A DNA stretch of 5,062 nt from DASRCB01 sp035653295 (GTDB taxonomy: Bacteria > Acidobacteriota > Terriglobia > Bryobacterales > Bryobacteraceae). The notes beneath the pieces were generated by a model. It did not search any database, was not told the origin of the DNA, and saw only the letters and a list, made by a program, of their open reading frames with translations. A program made the position numbers and the translations under genes. Location: NCBI GenBank assembly GCA_035653295.1, contig DASRCB010000016.1:1-5062 (forward strand), written 5' to 3'. How positions within the stretch are numbered: position 1 is the first letter of the stretch; every line of letters begins with the position of its first letter. This document shows positions 1-5,062 of this stretch, piece after piece.

Positions 1-1
1 C

Positions 2-1159
2 CAACGCATCACCGTGCAGAAGAACGACATCAGGTCCCCGGGTTGGGGAGGCGTGGTCGCTTACGGCGACGATTCCGGATTCGACATCGGCTTTAATCGT
101 GTCACTGGCTCGGTCGATTCCCAGCGTCTGACCATTGCAGCGGTGACAAACAGCAGTCCGTGTACACTTCGCTTCACCTCAGCGCACCGCCTGCGCAGCG
201 GCGATCAGATTGTCATTTACGGGGGCCGCGGCGCGTGGCAGCGGATCGACTACACCCCCGCACACCCGAACTTCACCGTGAACGTAGTCAGTCCAACGGA
301 AGTAACCATACCGTTCGACAGTTCCTCTCTTGGGCCGCTCGGGGACCAATTGAACGCCATCCCGGCGGCTGCTACAACTCGATACTGGGCAGGGTCGTAC
401 GACGCTCCGAGCAATGAGGCCGTGAAGAGGGCGCCGGACGTGAATGGCCAGATTCATGATAATTACGCATCCGGTATGCACATGTACGGCGCCGTATACC
501 GCCTCGGGTCGGGGCGAGGTCTGATAATAAGCAACAACGTCGCCGAGAATATTGAGGCGGGATCGATACCCACGTCGATGCTGGCCATTTCGCCACGCTG
601 TGCTGGCATGGACTGTTCTGACCGGGGGCTGAGCGATATCAGGATCCTCGGCAATCATTTCGTTGCAAGTGGCCGGTATCTGAATTGCATCAATATTCAG
701 AATAAGGTGCCGGATAACTCCGCAAATCTGCCCGCCGCCTACGGAATCTCCATCGAGAACAATCAGTGTGTGTCGCCGGGACCACAGAGTTGTTTCGCCA
801 ACGGAATCATGGTCAACGGCCAGGACGGTGGGATTCGCAACGTCACGGTTCGTGGCAACACAGTGGAGGGGGACGACACGAAGCCGTGGGCTGTGGTGCG
901 AGGAGTGGTCACCGTCATCGCCGGAACCTCCGCAGCGGCATCGAGTGCGATCGTCTCCAATAACGTGAGCACCTGTGGCGGGATTCCGAATCCCAGGTCG
1001 GTCGGTATACAACTGGGGCCGCACTCCAGAGACATTGCCGTTGACAGCAATGCAGTCGCTCAGCACGGGACCGCCATTATGGTGGATCCCCAGTCGGAGA
1101 GGCCCGTAGTCGGCCGGAATAACAGATTTCAGAACACGCAGCGCGCTGTGACGCGATAG
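2..1159 (+). CDS. Right-handed parallel beta-helix protein, C-terminal part (5' end outside window)
   Basis: The frame is open to the left edge, so the GTG at 14 is probably internal; 385 residues are visible and the stop is TAG at 1157-1159. Seen: a ladder of short strand-turn motifs of the form [I/V]-x-x-N-x-[V/F]-x-x-x-G (GFNRVTG, ISNNVAENI, ILGNHFVASG, IENNQCVSPG, VRGNTVEGD, VSNNVSTCGG, VDSNAVAQHG, GRNNRFQNT), spaced about 24-39 residues. This is the pattern of stacked coils in pectate-lyase-like beta-helices. Between the first coil and the rest lies an inserted small beta domain (about bases 122-343). Seven cysteines, some closely spaced, suggest an oxidising, exported location. The signal peptide would lie outside the window. 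Known: such proteins often occur in polysaccharide clusters as lyases, hydrolases, epimerases or polymer-binding proteins. No catalytic residues can be assigned here, so the activity is unknown. The polymerase gene starts 16 bases downstream, suggesting one operon. The fold is confident, the function is not. Confidence 0.8.
   Translation, partial: QRITVQKNDIRSPGWGGVVAYGDDSGFDIGFNRVTGSVDSQRLTIAAVTNSSPCTLRFTSAHRLRSGDQIVIYGGRGAWQRIDYTPAHPNFTVNVVSPTEVTIPFDSSSLGPLGDQLNAIPAAATTRYWAGSYDAPSNEAVKRAPDVNGQIHDNYASGMHMYGAVYRLGSGRGLIISNNVAENIEAGSIPTSMLAISPRCAGMDCSDRGLSDIRILGNHFVASGRYLNCINIQNKVPDNSANLPAAYGISIENNQCVSPGPQSCFANGIMVNGQDGGIRNVTVRGNTVEGDDTKPWAVVRGVVTVIAGTSAAASSAIVSNNVSTCGGIPNPRSVGIQLGPHSRDIAVDSNAVAQHGTAIMVDPQSERPVVGRNNRFQNTQRAVTR
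122..343 (+). other. Small all-beta domain inserted in the beta-helix protein (FCCH/phage-tail-like)
   Basis: This in-frame segment encodes about 74 residues beginning RLTIAAVTNSSPCTL. It has the order strand - Asn/Pro turn - strand - 'S-A-H-R-L-R-S-G-D-Q-I-V-I' - Gly-rich turn - 'F-T-V-N-V-V-S-P-T-E-V-T-I'. From memory this resembles the repeat 'I-t-x-a-x-P-x-v-v-T-x-x-x-H-G-h-x-x-G-D-x-V-x-I-x-G ... f-t-V-x-x-v-x-x-x-t-F-x-L' that is common in phage tail and adhesin-like proteins and annotated as an E1 FCCH-like domain. The Asn-ladder is absent here and resumes after about residue 160, which supports an insertion between coils. A binding or spacer role is inference. Confidence 0.5.
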
Positions 1160-1162
1160 AGG
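1159..1162 (+). promoter_or_regulatory. Weak ribosome binding site for the Wzy-like gene
   Basis: GAGG overlaps the last base of the upstream TAG stop and lies 13 bases before the GTG start at 1176, longer than the usual 5-9. A 5-bp inverted repeat (GCCGC-CGTT-GCGGC, 1162-1175) fills the spacer exactly and, if folded, would bring the two elements closer. No better site precedes the alternative ATG at 1212. Confidence 0.3.
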
Positions 1163-1175
1163 CCGCCGTTGCGGC

Positions 1176-2672
1176 GTGAGCCGCTCCGGAACTCCTCCTC
1201 ACCAAAACTCGATGGTTAACTTTCTCGTTCTGCTGGCCATTGCAATGGCGTCGGCGGTGATTGTGTGGGTCTACTGGCGCTGGGTTGCCGGCAGGCAGTT
1301 CATGTTTTCCGCGCCGAACGGGTTTTTTCTGCTCCAGTTACCCTACCTGATCGGCACTTTCGGAGCCGTAAATCCGGAGAACAGCCAGGATATGATCTGG
1401 CTACTGGCGCAGGTTGGCAGCCTGGCCCTGTTTACCGCTGGCGCGATTCTCGCCAATTCGATGCGGCATTTTCACCCGGCGCAGGAGATACCCGCCTTTC
1501 GCGCGCGGCCTGTGTACTACGATCTGGATCGCGGATGGAAAGTCCTGTTTGTGGCAGCGAGCGGCATCGTCAGCATGGTCGTGGGCGTGTACTATTCCAT
1601 GGCTGTCGGTTATAACGTCTTCACTTATAACCTGAAACAGTTCATTACCACGGGCGCGATCAATTCTGAGGAATACTCCACAATGCGTACGTCGATCTCG
1701 GTCGATAAGTACGTCGCGGCGGGCTACTCAGCCCAGTTTGTGGCCATCATACTCCCCCTGGTCATCGCGTTCCTTTGGTTTCGGTGGTGGCAGAATCACC
1801 GGGCCCTGAACCTGTTTTCTCTGGTCGTGCTGTCGCTCGGCGATCTGTACTTTCTGACCCTGACTGGCGGACGCGGATGGATGATTTTCGCTATCGGCGG
1901 CTTCGTCGCGCTGCTCTTCGTCGGGCCCTTCCCGAGAGTCGGCAAGCGTATGCGCACCTGGGGCATTGTAGCGATGTGTATCGTTGTGGTTTTTTATGGT
2001 GCATCAACCACCCTGATGGGCCGTACGGCCGTAGAGGGGCAGCATAACCTCGCCACAGGCGTGCTGCTCGACTTCTATGACCGTATTGTCGGGTGGGAAG
2101 CGCGTGGCCAGATGTTGCTCATGCAGTATTTCCTTTCCGTTCCCTCCGTCTGGGGCGCGGAGTGGTGGGCCTCGCTGCGCGACCTGCTGCCCCAAACGCG
2201 GCAGGCGAGAGGGTTCGGGAGCGAGTTGCACGCCATGCTTTATAAGGGCGATCGCTCGGGTTCTCTGGGACTTACCTTCGCCGGCTCGGTCATTTACAAC
2301 TGGGGCCTGCTCGGCCTGGCGTTCCTGAGCCTCGCTGTTGGATGGCTGCTGGAGCGGCTGAACATAGCCTACGTTCGCGGCCCGCGGTTGTTGAGCCGGC
2401 TTCTGGTGTTGTTCTTCGCCGGCTTTTCACTGGCCAGGCTTCGTGATCCTTACAGTTTGTTGCTGGAAGGTTTCGTTACCCTCGGCCTGTGCTACTGGAT
2501 TCTCAAACTGGACGGAGACGCCGGCGCTTGTCCGCTGATGCGGCACAGTGCCGCGAGGCCAGCGGCAAAGTTAAATCGAGTTCCAACACGTACCGGGCAC
2601 TTCCGCCCGTTTGCGCCCACCCGCGTCGACCTCCGACCGGTGTTGCGGTCGAGGCCGCCCGAGCAGGCATGA
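1176..2672 (+). CDS. Wzy-like oligosaccharide repeat-unit polymerase (multi-pass membrane protein)
   Basis: The product has 498 residues with about ten or eleven hydrophobic segments, near residues 14-35, 49-64 (weak), 74-94, 122-145, 184-203, 211-229, 233-250, 262-280, 366-392, 405-420 and 427-443. Two features fit oligosaccharide repeat-unit polymerases: a Gly/Arg motif TGGRGWMIF (230-238) opening a membrane segment, and a large hydrophilic loop (about 281-365, rich in W, R and E) followed by SVIYNWGLLGLAF (371-383), the 'N-x-G-x-x-G' segment common in this group. Known: Wzy joins undecaprenyl-linked repeat units on the outer face of the inner membrane. An O-antigen ligase or another polysaccharide membrane enzyme cannot be excluded, because these families are poorly conserved. 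Start: GTG 1176 is the first start after an in-frame TGA at 1149; ATG 1212 is an alternative giving 486 residues with an N-terminus nearer the first membrane segment. Residues 447-498 form an odd Arg/Pro-rich tail. The stop overlaps the next start as ATGA. Confidence 0.75.
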   Translation: MSRSGTPPHQNSMVNFLVLLAIAMASAVIVWVYWRWVAGRQFMFSAPNGFFLLQLPYLIGTFGAVNPENSQDMIWLLAQVGSLALFTAGAILANSMRHFHPAQEIPAFRARPVYYDLDRGWKVLFVAASGIVSMVVGVYYSMAVGYNVFTYNLKQFITTGAINSEEYSTMRTSISVDKYVAAGYSAQFVAIILPLVIAFLWFRWWQNHRALNLFSLVVLSLGDLYFLTLTGGRGWMIFAIGGFVALLFVGPFPRVGKRMRTWGIVAMCIVVVFYGASTTLMGRTAVEGQHNLATGVLLDFYDRIVGWEARGQMLLMQYFLSVPSVWGAEWWASLRDLLPQTRQARGFGSELHAMLYKGDRSGSLGLTFAGSVIYNWGLLGLAFLSLAVGWLLERLNIAYVRGPRLLSRLLVLFFAGFSLARLRDPYSLLLEGFVTLGLCYWILKLDGDAGACPLMRHSAARPAAKLNRVPTRTGHFRPFAPTRVDLRPVLRSRPPEQA

Positions 2673-3865
2673 CGAGTGGAGAGAATCGCTTGAATGGTGC
2701 GACTAAAACCGTGCTCCTGGTCGGTTCGGTGGACGACGAGCACAACAGAGTGATGAAGCTCTGCGAGACGTACCGGTCTTCCGGATGGACCGTGTTGTTC
2801 TGGGGTATGGACCGTTACAAGCGCCGGAGCCGGACGTGCACAAACGATGGGGTCCGGTTCGAGTATCTGGTGCGCGGATATGGAGAGTCGAACTGGACGC
2901 TGCTGATCGGGTATTCGATCTGGTTCCTCCGCGTGTTCCTGAAACTGCTGCGCGCCCGCGTAGACCTGGTGCACGTTTTCGAACTGGAGAGCGCTCTGGG
3001 TGTGACGCTCGCTTCTGTGTTCCGGCGCGTTGTGTATATCTACGACGTGCAGGACAATTACGAACTGCGGCACAACTGGCCGGCGCCGCTGCTGGCCGCA
3101 ATCCGAGCCGCGGACCGCTGGATCTTAAAGAGGGCTGCCCGCCTGATCGTCCCCGACGTGAGCAGAATTACCGGGGTATTTTCGGGTTTCCGCGACAAGG
3201 CCGTAATCATCCCCAATTGCCCGCCTGACGACCCCGAGGCCAGCGGCAGTGTCAGTGATGCGGAGTCAATCACGCATGATCTGGACCTGTCGCGAAAACC
3301 GGCCAGTCCAGAACCGGTGCGCGTGCTGGCCATGGGACACCTTGCGGAACGGCGCGGCGTACGGCTGCTCCTGCAGGCCGCCGCGGAAGTGCCAGGGGCG
3401 AAGATTCTGATGGCCGGCCGTTTTCCCGAGCCGGACGTGCAGCGCGAGGCGCTCGCTTCGGAACGAGTGGAGTTCCTCGGCTGGCTGGACTGGCGACAGG
3501 CAATCGGGCTTGGCCGCAGGGTCGATGTTATCTTCACCTTTTACGATCCGCAATTCCGCGTGAACCGGCTGGCCAACGCGCAGAAATGGTATGACGCGAT
3601 GATGACCGGGACGCCGGTTCTCGTCAACAGCGAAGTGCTGGCTTCCGCCTGGCTTGCTCAAGCCGGTGTCGCGTATGTCTGCGAGTACTCGAAAGCCGGC
3701 ATTGTCTCCGCTCTGCGCGAGATACAGGCCGACAAAGCAGAAGCCCGCATCCGCGGACGGCGCGCGCGCAAGCTGTTCGAGTGCGAATTCAACTGGGACA
3801 TCATGCGCCAGAAGCTGCTGCAGGCCGCCGATTCGGCGGTGTGCGGGGGCGCAATCACGCAGTAA
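2669..3865 (+). CDS. GT-B fold glycosyltransferase, GT4-like
   Basis: The product has 398 residues, a usual length for a GT4-type transferase. Seen: an N-terminal Rossmann-like half starting TKTVLLVGSVDDEHNRV (12-28), with YIYDVQDNYE (123-132) like the 'D-x-x-D' segment of many sugar transferases; a hinge strand IIPNCPP (180-186); and a C-terminal donor-binding half with MGHLAERRGVRLLLQAA (222-238), FLGWLDW (269-275) and NAQKWYDAMMTGTPVLVN (303-320). The last matches the 'K-x-[F/Y]-[E/D]-x-M-x-x-G-x-P-V' nucleotide-sugar site, but the usual E-x7-E is not intact: the second Glu is Asp309 and the first position is Leu301. No signal peptide is seen. A hydrophobic stretch at about 77-94 may sit against the membrane. 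Inferred role: adding a sugar to a lipid-linked repeat unit in the cytoplasm; donor and linkage are unknown. Start: ATG 2669 overlaps the upstream TGA (ATGA). TTG 2690, preceded by TGGAGAG, is a credible alternative. The open frame reaches back into the polymerase gene (GTG 2489), but those codons look non-coding. Confidence 0.85.
   Translation: MTSGENRLNGATKTVLLVGSVDDEHNRVMKLCETYRSSGWTVLFWGMDRYKRRSRTCTNDGVRFEYLVRGYGESNWTLLIGYSIWFLRVFLKLLRARVDLVHVFELESALGVTLASVFRRVVYIYDVQDNYELRHNWPAPLLAAIRAADRWILKRAARLIVPDVSRITGVFSGFRDKAVIIPNCPPDDPEASGSVSDAESITHDLDLSRKPASPEPVRVLAMGHLAERRGVRLLLQAAAEVPGAKILMAGRFPEPDVQREALASERVEFLGWLDWRQAIGLGRRVDVIFTFYDPQFRVNRLANAQKWYDAMMTGTPVLVNSEVLASAWLAQAGVAYVCEYSKAGIVSALREIQADKAEARIRGRRARKLFECEFNWDIMRQKLLQAADSAVCGGAITQ
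2677..2683 (+). promoter_or_regulatory. Possible ribosome binding site for an alternative TTG start of the glycosyltransferase
   Basis: TGGAGAG lies six bases before an in-frame TTG at 2690, which would give a 391-residue protein beginning just before the first beta strand. It competes with the ATG at 2669, whose own upstream signals (GAGG at 2651-2654, GCAGG at 2663-2667) are weaker but which has the ATGA coupling geometry. The sequence alone does not settle which is used. Confidence 0.3.
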
Positions 3866-3874
3866 CCGACTTGC

Positions 3875-3899
3875 GGGGACGGCCGCTTCGGCCATCCCT
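3875..3899 (+). terminator. Imperfect hairpin between glycosyltransferase and SDR genes; weak terminator or processing site
   Basis: The inner stem is GGCCG (3881-3885) with CGGCC (3889-3893) around a CTT loop. After a C-A mismatch it continues as GGGA (3876-3879) with TCCC (3895-3898), plus a G-T wobble. Downstream is CGATTTCAC, so there is no real T-run and strong intrinsic termination is unlikely. It lies in the only intergenic gap of the window longer than 16 bases and ends 12 bases before the next ribosome binding site, so attenuation, mRNA stabilisation or no function are all possible. Confidence 0.3.
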
Positions 3900-3911
3900 C
3901 GATTTCACAAC

Positions 3912-3918
3912 AGGAAGG
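3912..3918 (+). promoter_or_regulatory. Strong ribosome binding site of the first SDR gene
   Basis: AGGAAGG ends four bases before the ATG at 3923, and its AGGA part ends seven bases before it. This fixes the start and suggests independent, efficient translation, unlike the ATGA-coupled genes around it. No convincing -35/-10 promoter was seen in the 57-base gap. Confidence 0.7.
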
Positions 3919-3922
3919 AACA

Positions 3923-4909
3923 ATGGAAGCAATCACCGGGGATGTGCTTGTAACGGGTGGGGCCGGGGCGATCGGCTCGCGTCTGGTCAGGCGCCTGCTG
4001 GACGAAGGTGACGTTCGGGTCACGGTCATTGATGATCTCTCGTCGGGGTATGCGTGGCTATTGCCGGACGACCCGCGCCTGACCTTCATCGAAGATGACG
4101 TGTGCCGCCTGCCCGAACTGAAGGTACACGCCAGCCGTCCGGCGGTCTTTCATCTGGCCGCCTTCTTCGCCAACCAGAACAGCGTGGATCACCCCGCCGA
4201 CGACCTTCACACCAACGGTCTGGGCACCCTGTCGGCTCTGCTCTGGGCCCGGGCTAACAAAGCCCGGCGCCTGGTCTATGCCTCCGCCGGATGTTCCATT
4301 GCCGGGCACGATGTCGTGGGGCCGATTCGGGAGGACATGCCCGTAAGCCTGCACCTGGACACGCCCTATCAGATCACCAAAGCGCTGGGCGAATTCTACT
4401 GCAATTACTTCACTCCCACGGTGGAGACGGTGCGCTGCCGATTCTTCAATTCCTTCGGCCCTGGCGAGGTGCCTGGTTTCTACCGCAACGTGATTCCGAA
4501 CTTCATCTGGTGCGCCCTGAAGAACCAGCCGCTCACCATCACCGGCACCGGTGAGGAGACGCGGGACTTCATTTATGTGGACGACCTGGTGAGCGGTCTG
4601 ATTGGGGCCGCCGTTTCACCGGGCGCCTCCGGCGAGGCGTTTAACCTGGGCACCGGGCTGCAGACCCGAATCATCGATCTGGCGCAAATGATCATTCGGC
4701 TCTGCCAATCGCGCAGCCGCATCGAATTCGCACCGCGGCGCTCGTGGGATCGGAGCGTGACGCGCCAGGCGAATATCGACAAGGCGAAATCCACGCTCTC
4801 CTTCGCTCCGAAAACCGGAGTGGAAGAGGGGCTGGCCGCGACCATCGAATGGTTCCACCAGAATATGTCCGACATCGAGTCGGCGGTATCGGTCAAGGAG
4901 TTGGTATGA
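3923..4909 (+). CDS. NAD-dependent epimerase/dehydratase, extended SDR family (nucleotide-sugar enzyme)
   Basis: The product has 328 residues, typical for extended SDRs. Seen in order: the dinucleotide-binding motif TGGAGAIGS (11-19); acidic Asp37 after the second strand (VIDDLSSG), favouring NAD over NADP; FHLAA (76-80); YASAGCS (119-125), where most relatives have a Ser/Thr-rich 'S-S-x-x-x-Y-G'; the catalytic pair Tyr149 and Lys153 in TPYQITK; FNSFGPGEV (175-183); and RDFIYVDDLV (214-223), the usual sugar-nucleotide-binding C-terminal motif. Known: this family epimerises, dehydrates or decarboxylates NDP-sugars such as UDP-glucose, UDP-glucuronate or dTDP-hexoses. The SAGC version with PVSLHLD and GEFYCNYF recalls a subgroup found in polysaccharide clusters, but its substrate is not known to me, so only the class is called. 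It acts in the cytoplasm and supplies a donor sugar to the locus. The start is fixed by AGGAAGG. The stop overlaps the next SDR gene as ATGA, implying co-translation and perhaps consecutive steps. Confidence 0.9.
   Translation: MEAITGDVLVTGGAGAIGSRLVRRLLDEGDVRVTVIDDLSSGYAWLLPDDPRLTFIEDDVCRLPELKVHASRPAVFHLAAFFANQNSVDHPADDLHTNGLGTLSALLWARANKARRLVYASAGCSIAGHDVVGPIREDMPVSLHLDTPYQITKALGEFYCNYFTPTVETVRCRFFNSFGPGEVPGFYRNVIPNFIWCALKNQPLTITGTGEETRDFIYVDDLVSGLIGAAVSPGASGEAFNLGTGLQTRIIDLAQMIIRLCQSRSRIEFAPRRSWDRSVTRQANIDKAKSTLSFAPKTGVEEGLAATIEWFHQNMSDIESAVSVKELV
4895..4900 (+). promoter_or_regulatory. Ribosome binding site of the second SDR gene
   Basis: AAGGAG lies five bases before the ATG at 4906, inside the last codons of the preceding gene. 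With the ATGA overlap it firmly sets the start of the last gene. Confidence 0.75.
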
Positions 4910-5062
4910 AGGTTCTGGTTACAGGGGGCGGGGGCTTCATTGGATCGCATGTCGTCGACCGCCTTACCGAACGCGGCGACGAAGTTATAGCGCTGGACAG
5001 CTTCGACCCTGGCGCCCACCGCAGGTTGCCCACCTACCTGCGGCCTGATGTGCGTTATTGCG
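4906..5062 (+). CDS. Second NAD-dependent epimerase/dehydratase (extended SDR), N-terminal part cut by window edge
   Basis: Only the first 52 codons are present. Seen: MKVLVTGGGGFIGSHVV, with the Rossmann motif TGGGGFIGS (6-14) directly at the N-terminus, and acidic Asp31 after the second strand (EVIALDSFD), which favours NAD. The following segment, with His38 and then PTYLRPDVRY, resembles from memory the 'L-D-S-L-x-P-x-V-H ... P-x-Y-L-x-x-x-V' stretch of dTDP-L-rhamnose 4-epimerase-like enzymes. That is a hint only, since the catalytic Tyr/Lys and substrate motifs lie beyond the window. Its start overlaps the stop of the preceding SDR gene (ATGA). It is not a duplicate of that gene: the two share the cofactor motif but little else over the visible part. 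Confidence 0.85.
   Translation, partial: MKVLVTGGGGFIGSHVVDRLTERGDEVIALDSFDPGAHRRLPTYLRPDVRYC

Noticed and set aside
179..1066. Long open frame on the minus strand (295 codons) opposite the beta-helix gene
   Set aside because: Its translation shows no domain pattern and is rich in R, H and V as expected for the antisense of a GC-rich gene, while the + strand frame has a clear beta-helix repeat.
1162..1175. GCCGC/GCGGC hairpin considered as a terminator after the beta-helix gene
   Set aside because: The stem is only 5 bp, no T-run follows, and the next gene starts immediately after it.
2489..2668. Upstream extension of the glycosyltransferase reading frame (GTG 2489)
   Set aside because: The 60 extra residues are Arg-rich and featureless, the extension would overlap the polymerase by 184 bases, and ATG 2669 gives the normal N-terminus for the fold.
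2492..3073. Minus-strand open frame across the polymerase/glycosyltransferase junction
   Set aside because: There is no recognisable motif and no good ribosome binding site, and it lies antisense to a well-supported glycosyltransferase N-terminus.
3266..3895. Minus-strand open frame opposite the glycosyltransferase C-terminal half
   Set aside because: It covers the antisense of conserved donor-site motifs and has no protein family features of its own.
3866..3922. Possible promoter for the SDR genes
   Set aside because: No -35/-10 pair with acceptable spacing could be read in this short GC-rich gap, and most of it is taken up by the hairpin and ribosome binding site.
1..5062. CRISPR array, tRNA/rRNA, transposon ends or direct repeats
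   Set aside because: No regularly spaced repeats, cloverleaf-like segments, transposase motifs or terminal inverted repeats were found on reading both strands.

Overview
The window is a piece of a polysaccharide (O-antigen, capsule or exopolysaccharide) biosynthesis cluster from a moderately GC-rich bacterium (roughly 60% G+C by eye). All five protein genes lie on the + strand, nearly end to end. A Wzy-type membrane polymerase together with a cysteine-containing beta-helix protein fits a Gram-negative lineage best. The sequence does not allow a genus or phylum call. No rRNA, tRNA, CRISPR array, insertion sequence or phage gene was seen.

Layout: (1) bases 2-1159 hold the C-terminal part of a right-handed parallel beta-helix protein, cut by the left edge, with an embedded small beta domain; (2) 1176-2672 is a polytopic membrane protein resembling oligosaccharide repeat-unit polymerases (Wzy), with an unusual Arg/Pro-rich tail; (3) 2669-3865 is a GT-B fold glycosyltransferase (GT4-like), joined to gene 2 by an ATGA stop/start overlap; (4) 3923-4909 is an extended SDR nucleotide-sugar epimerase/dehydratase preceded by a strong ribosome binding site; (5) 4906-5062 is the first 52 codons of a second extended SDR, again joined by ATGA and cut by the right edge. 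The largest intergenic gap is 57 bases (3866-3922) and holds an imperfect hairpin. No gene-free stretch over 300 bases exists.

Working model: the two SDR enzymes make or interconvert activated sugars in the cytoplasm. The glycosyltransferase adds a sugar to a lipid-linked repeat unit on the inner face of the membrane. The Wzy-like protein polymerises flipped repeat units on the outer face. The beta-helix protein is probably exported and acts on or binds the finished polymer. The flippase, initiating transferase and chain-length regulator expected in such a locus are not in this window.

Nothing here is clearly a new system. The points most worth checking are the small beta domain inserted in the beta-helix protein, the beta-helix/polymerase gene pair, the basic tail of the polymerase, and the atypical active-site motifs in the glycosyltransferase and the first SDR.
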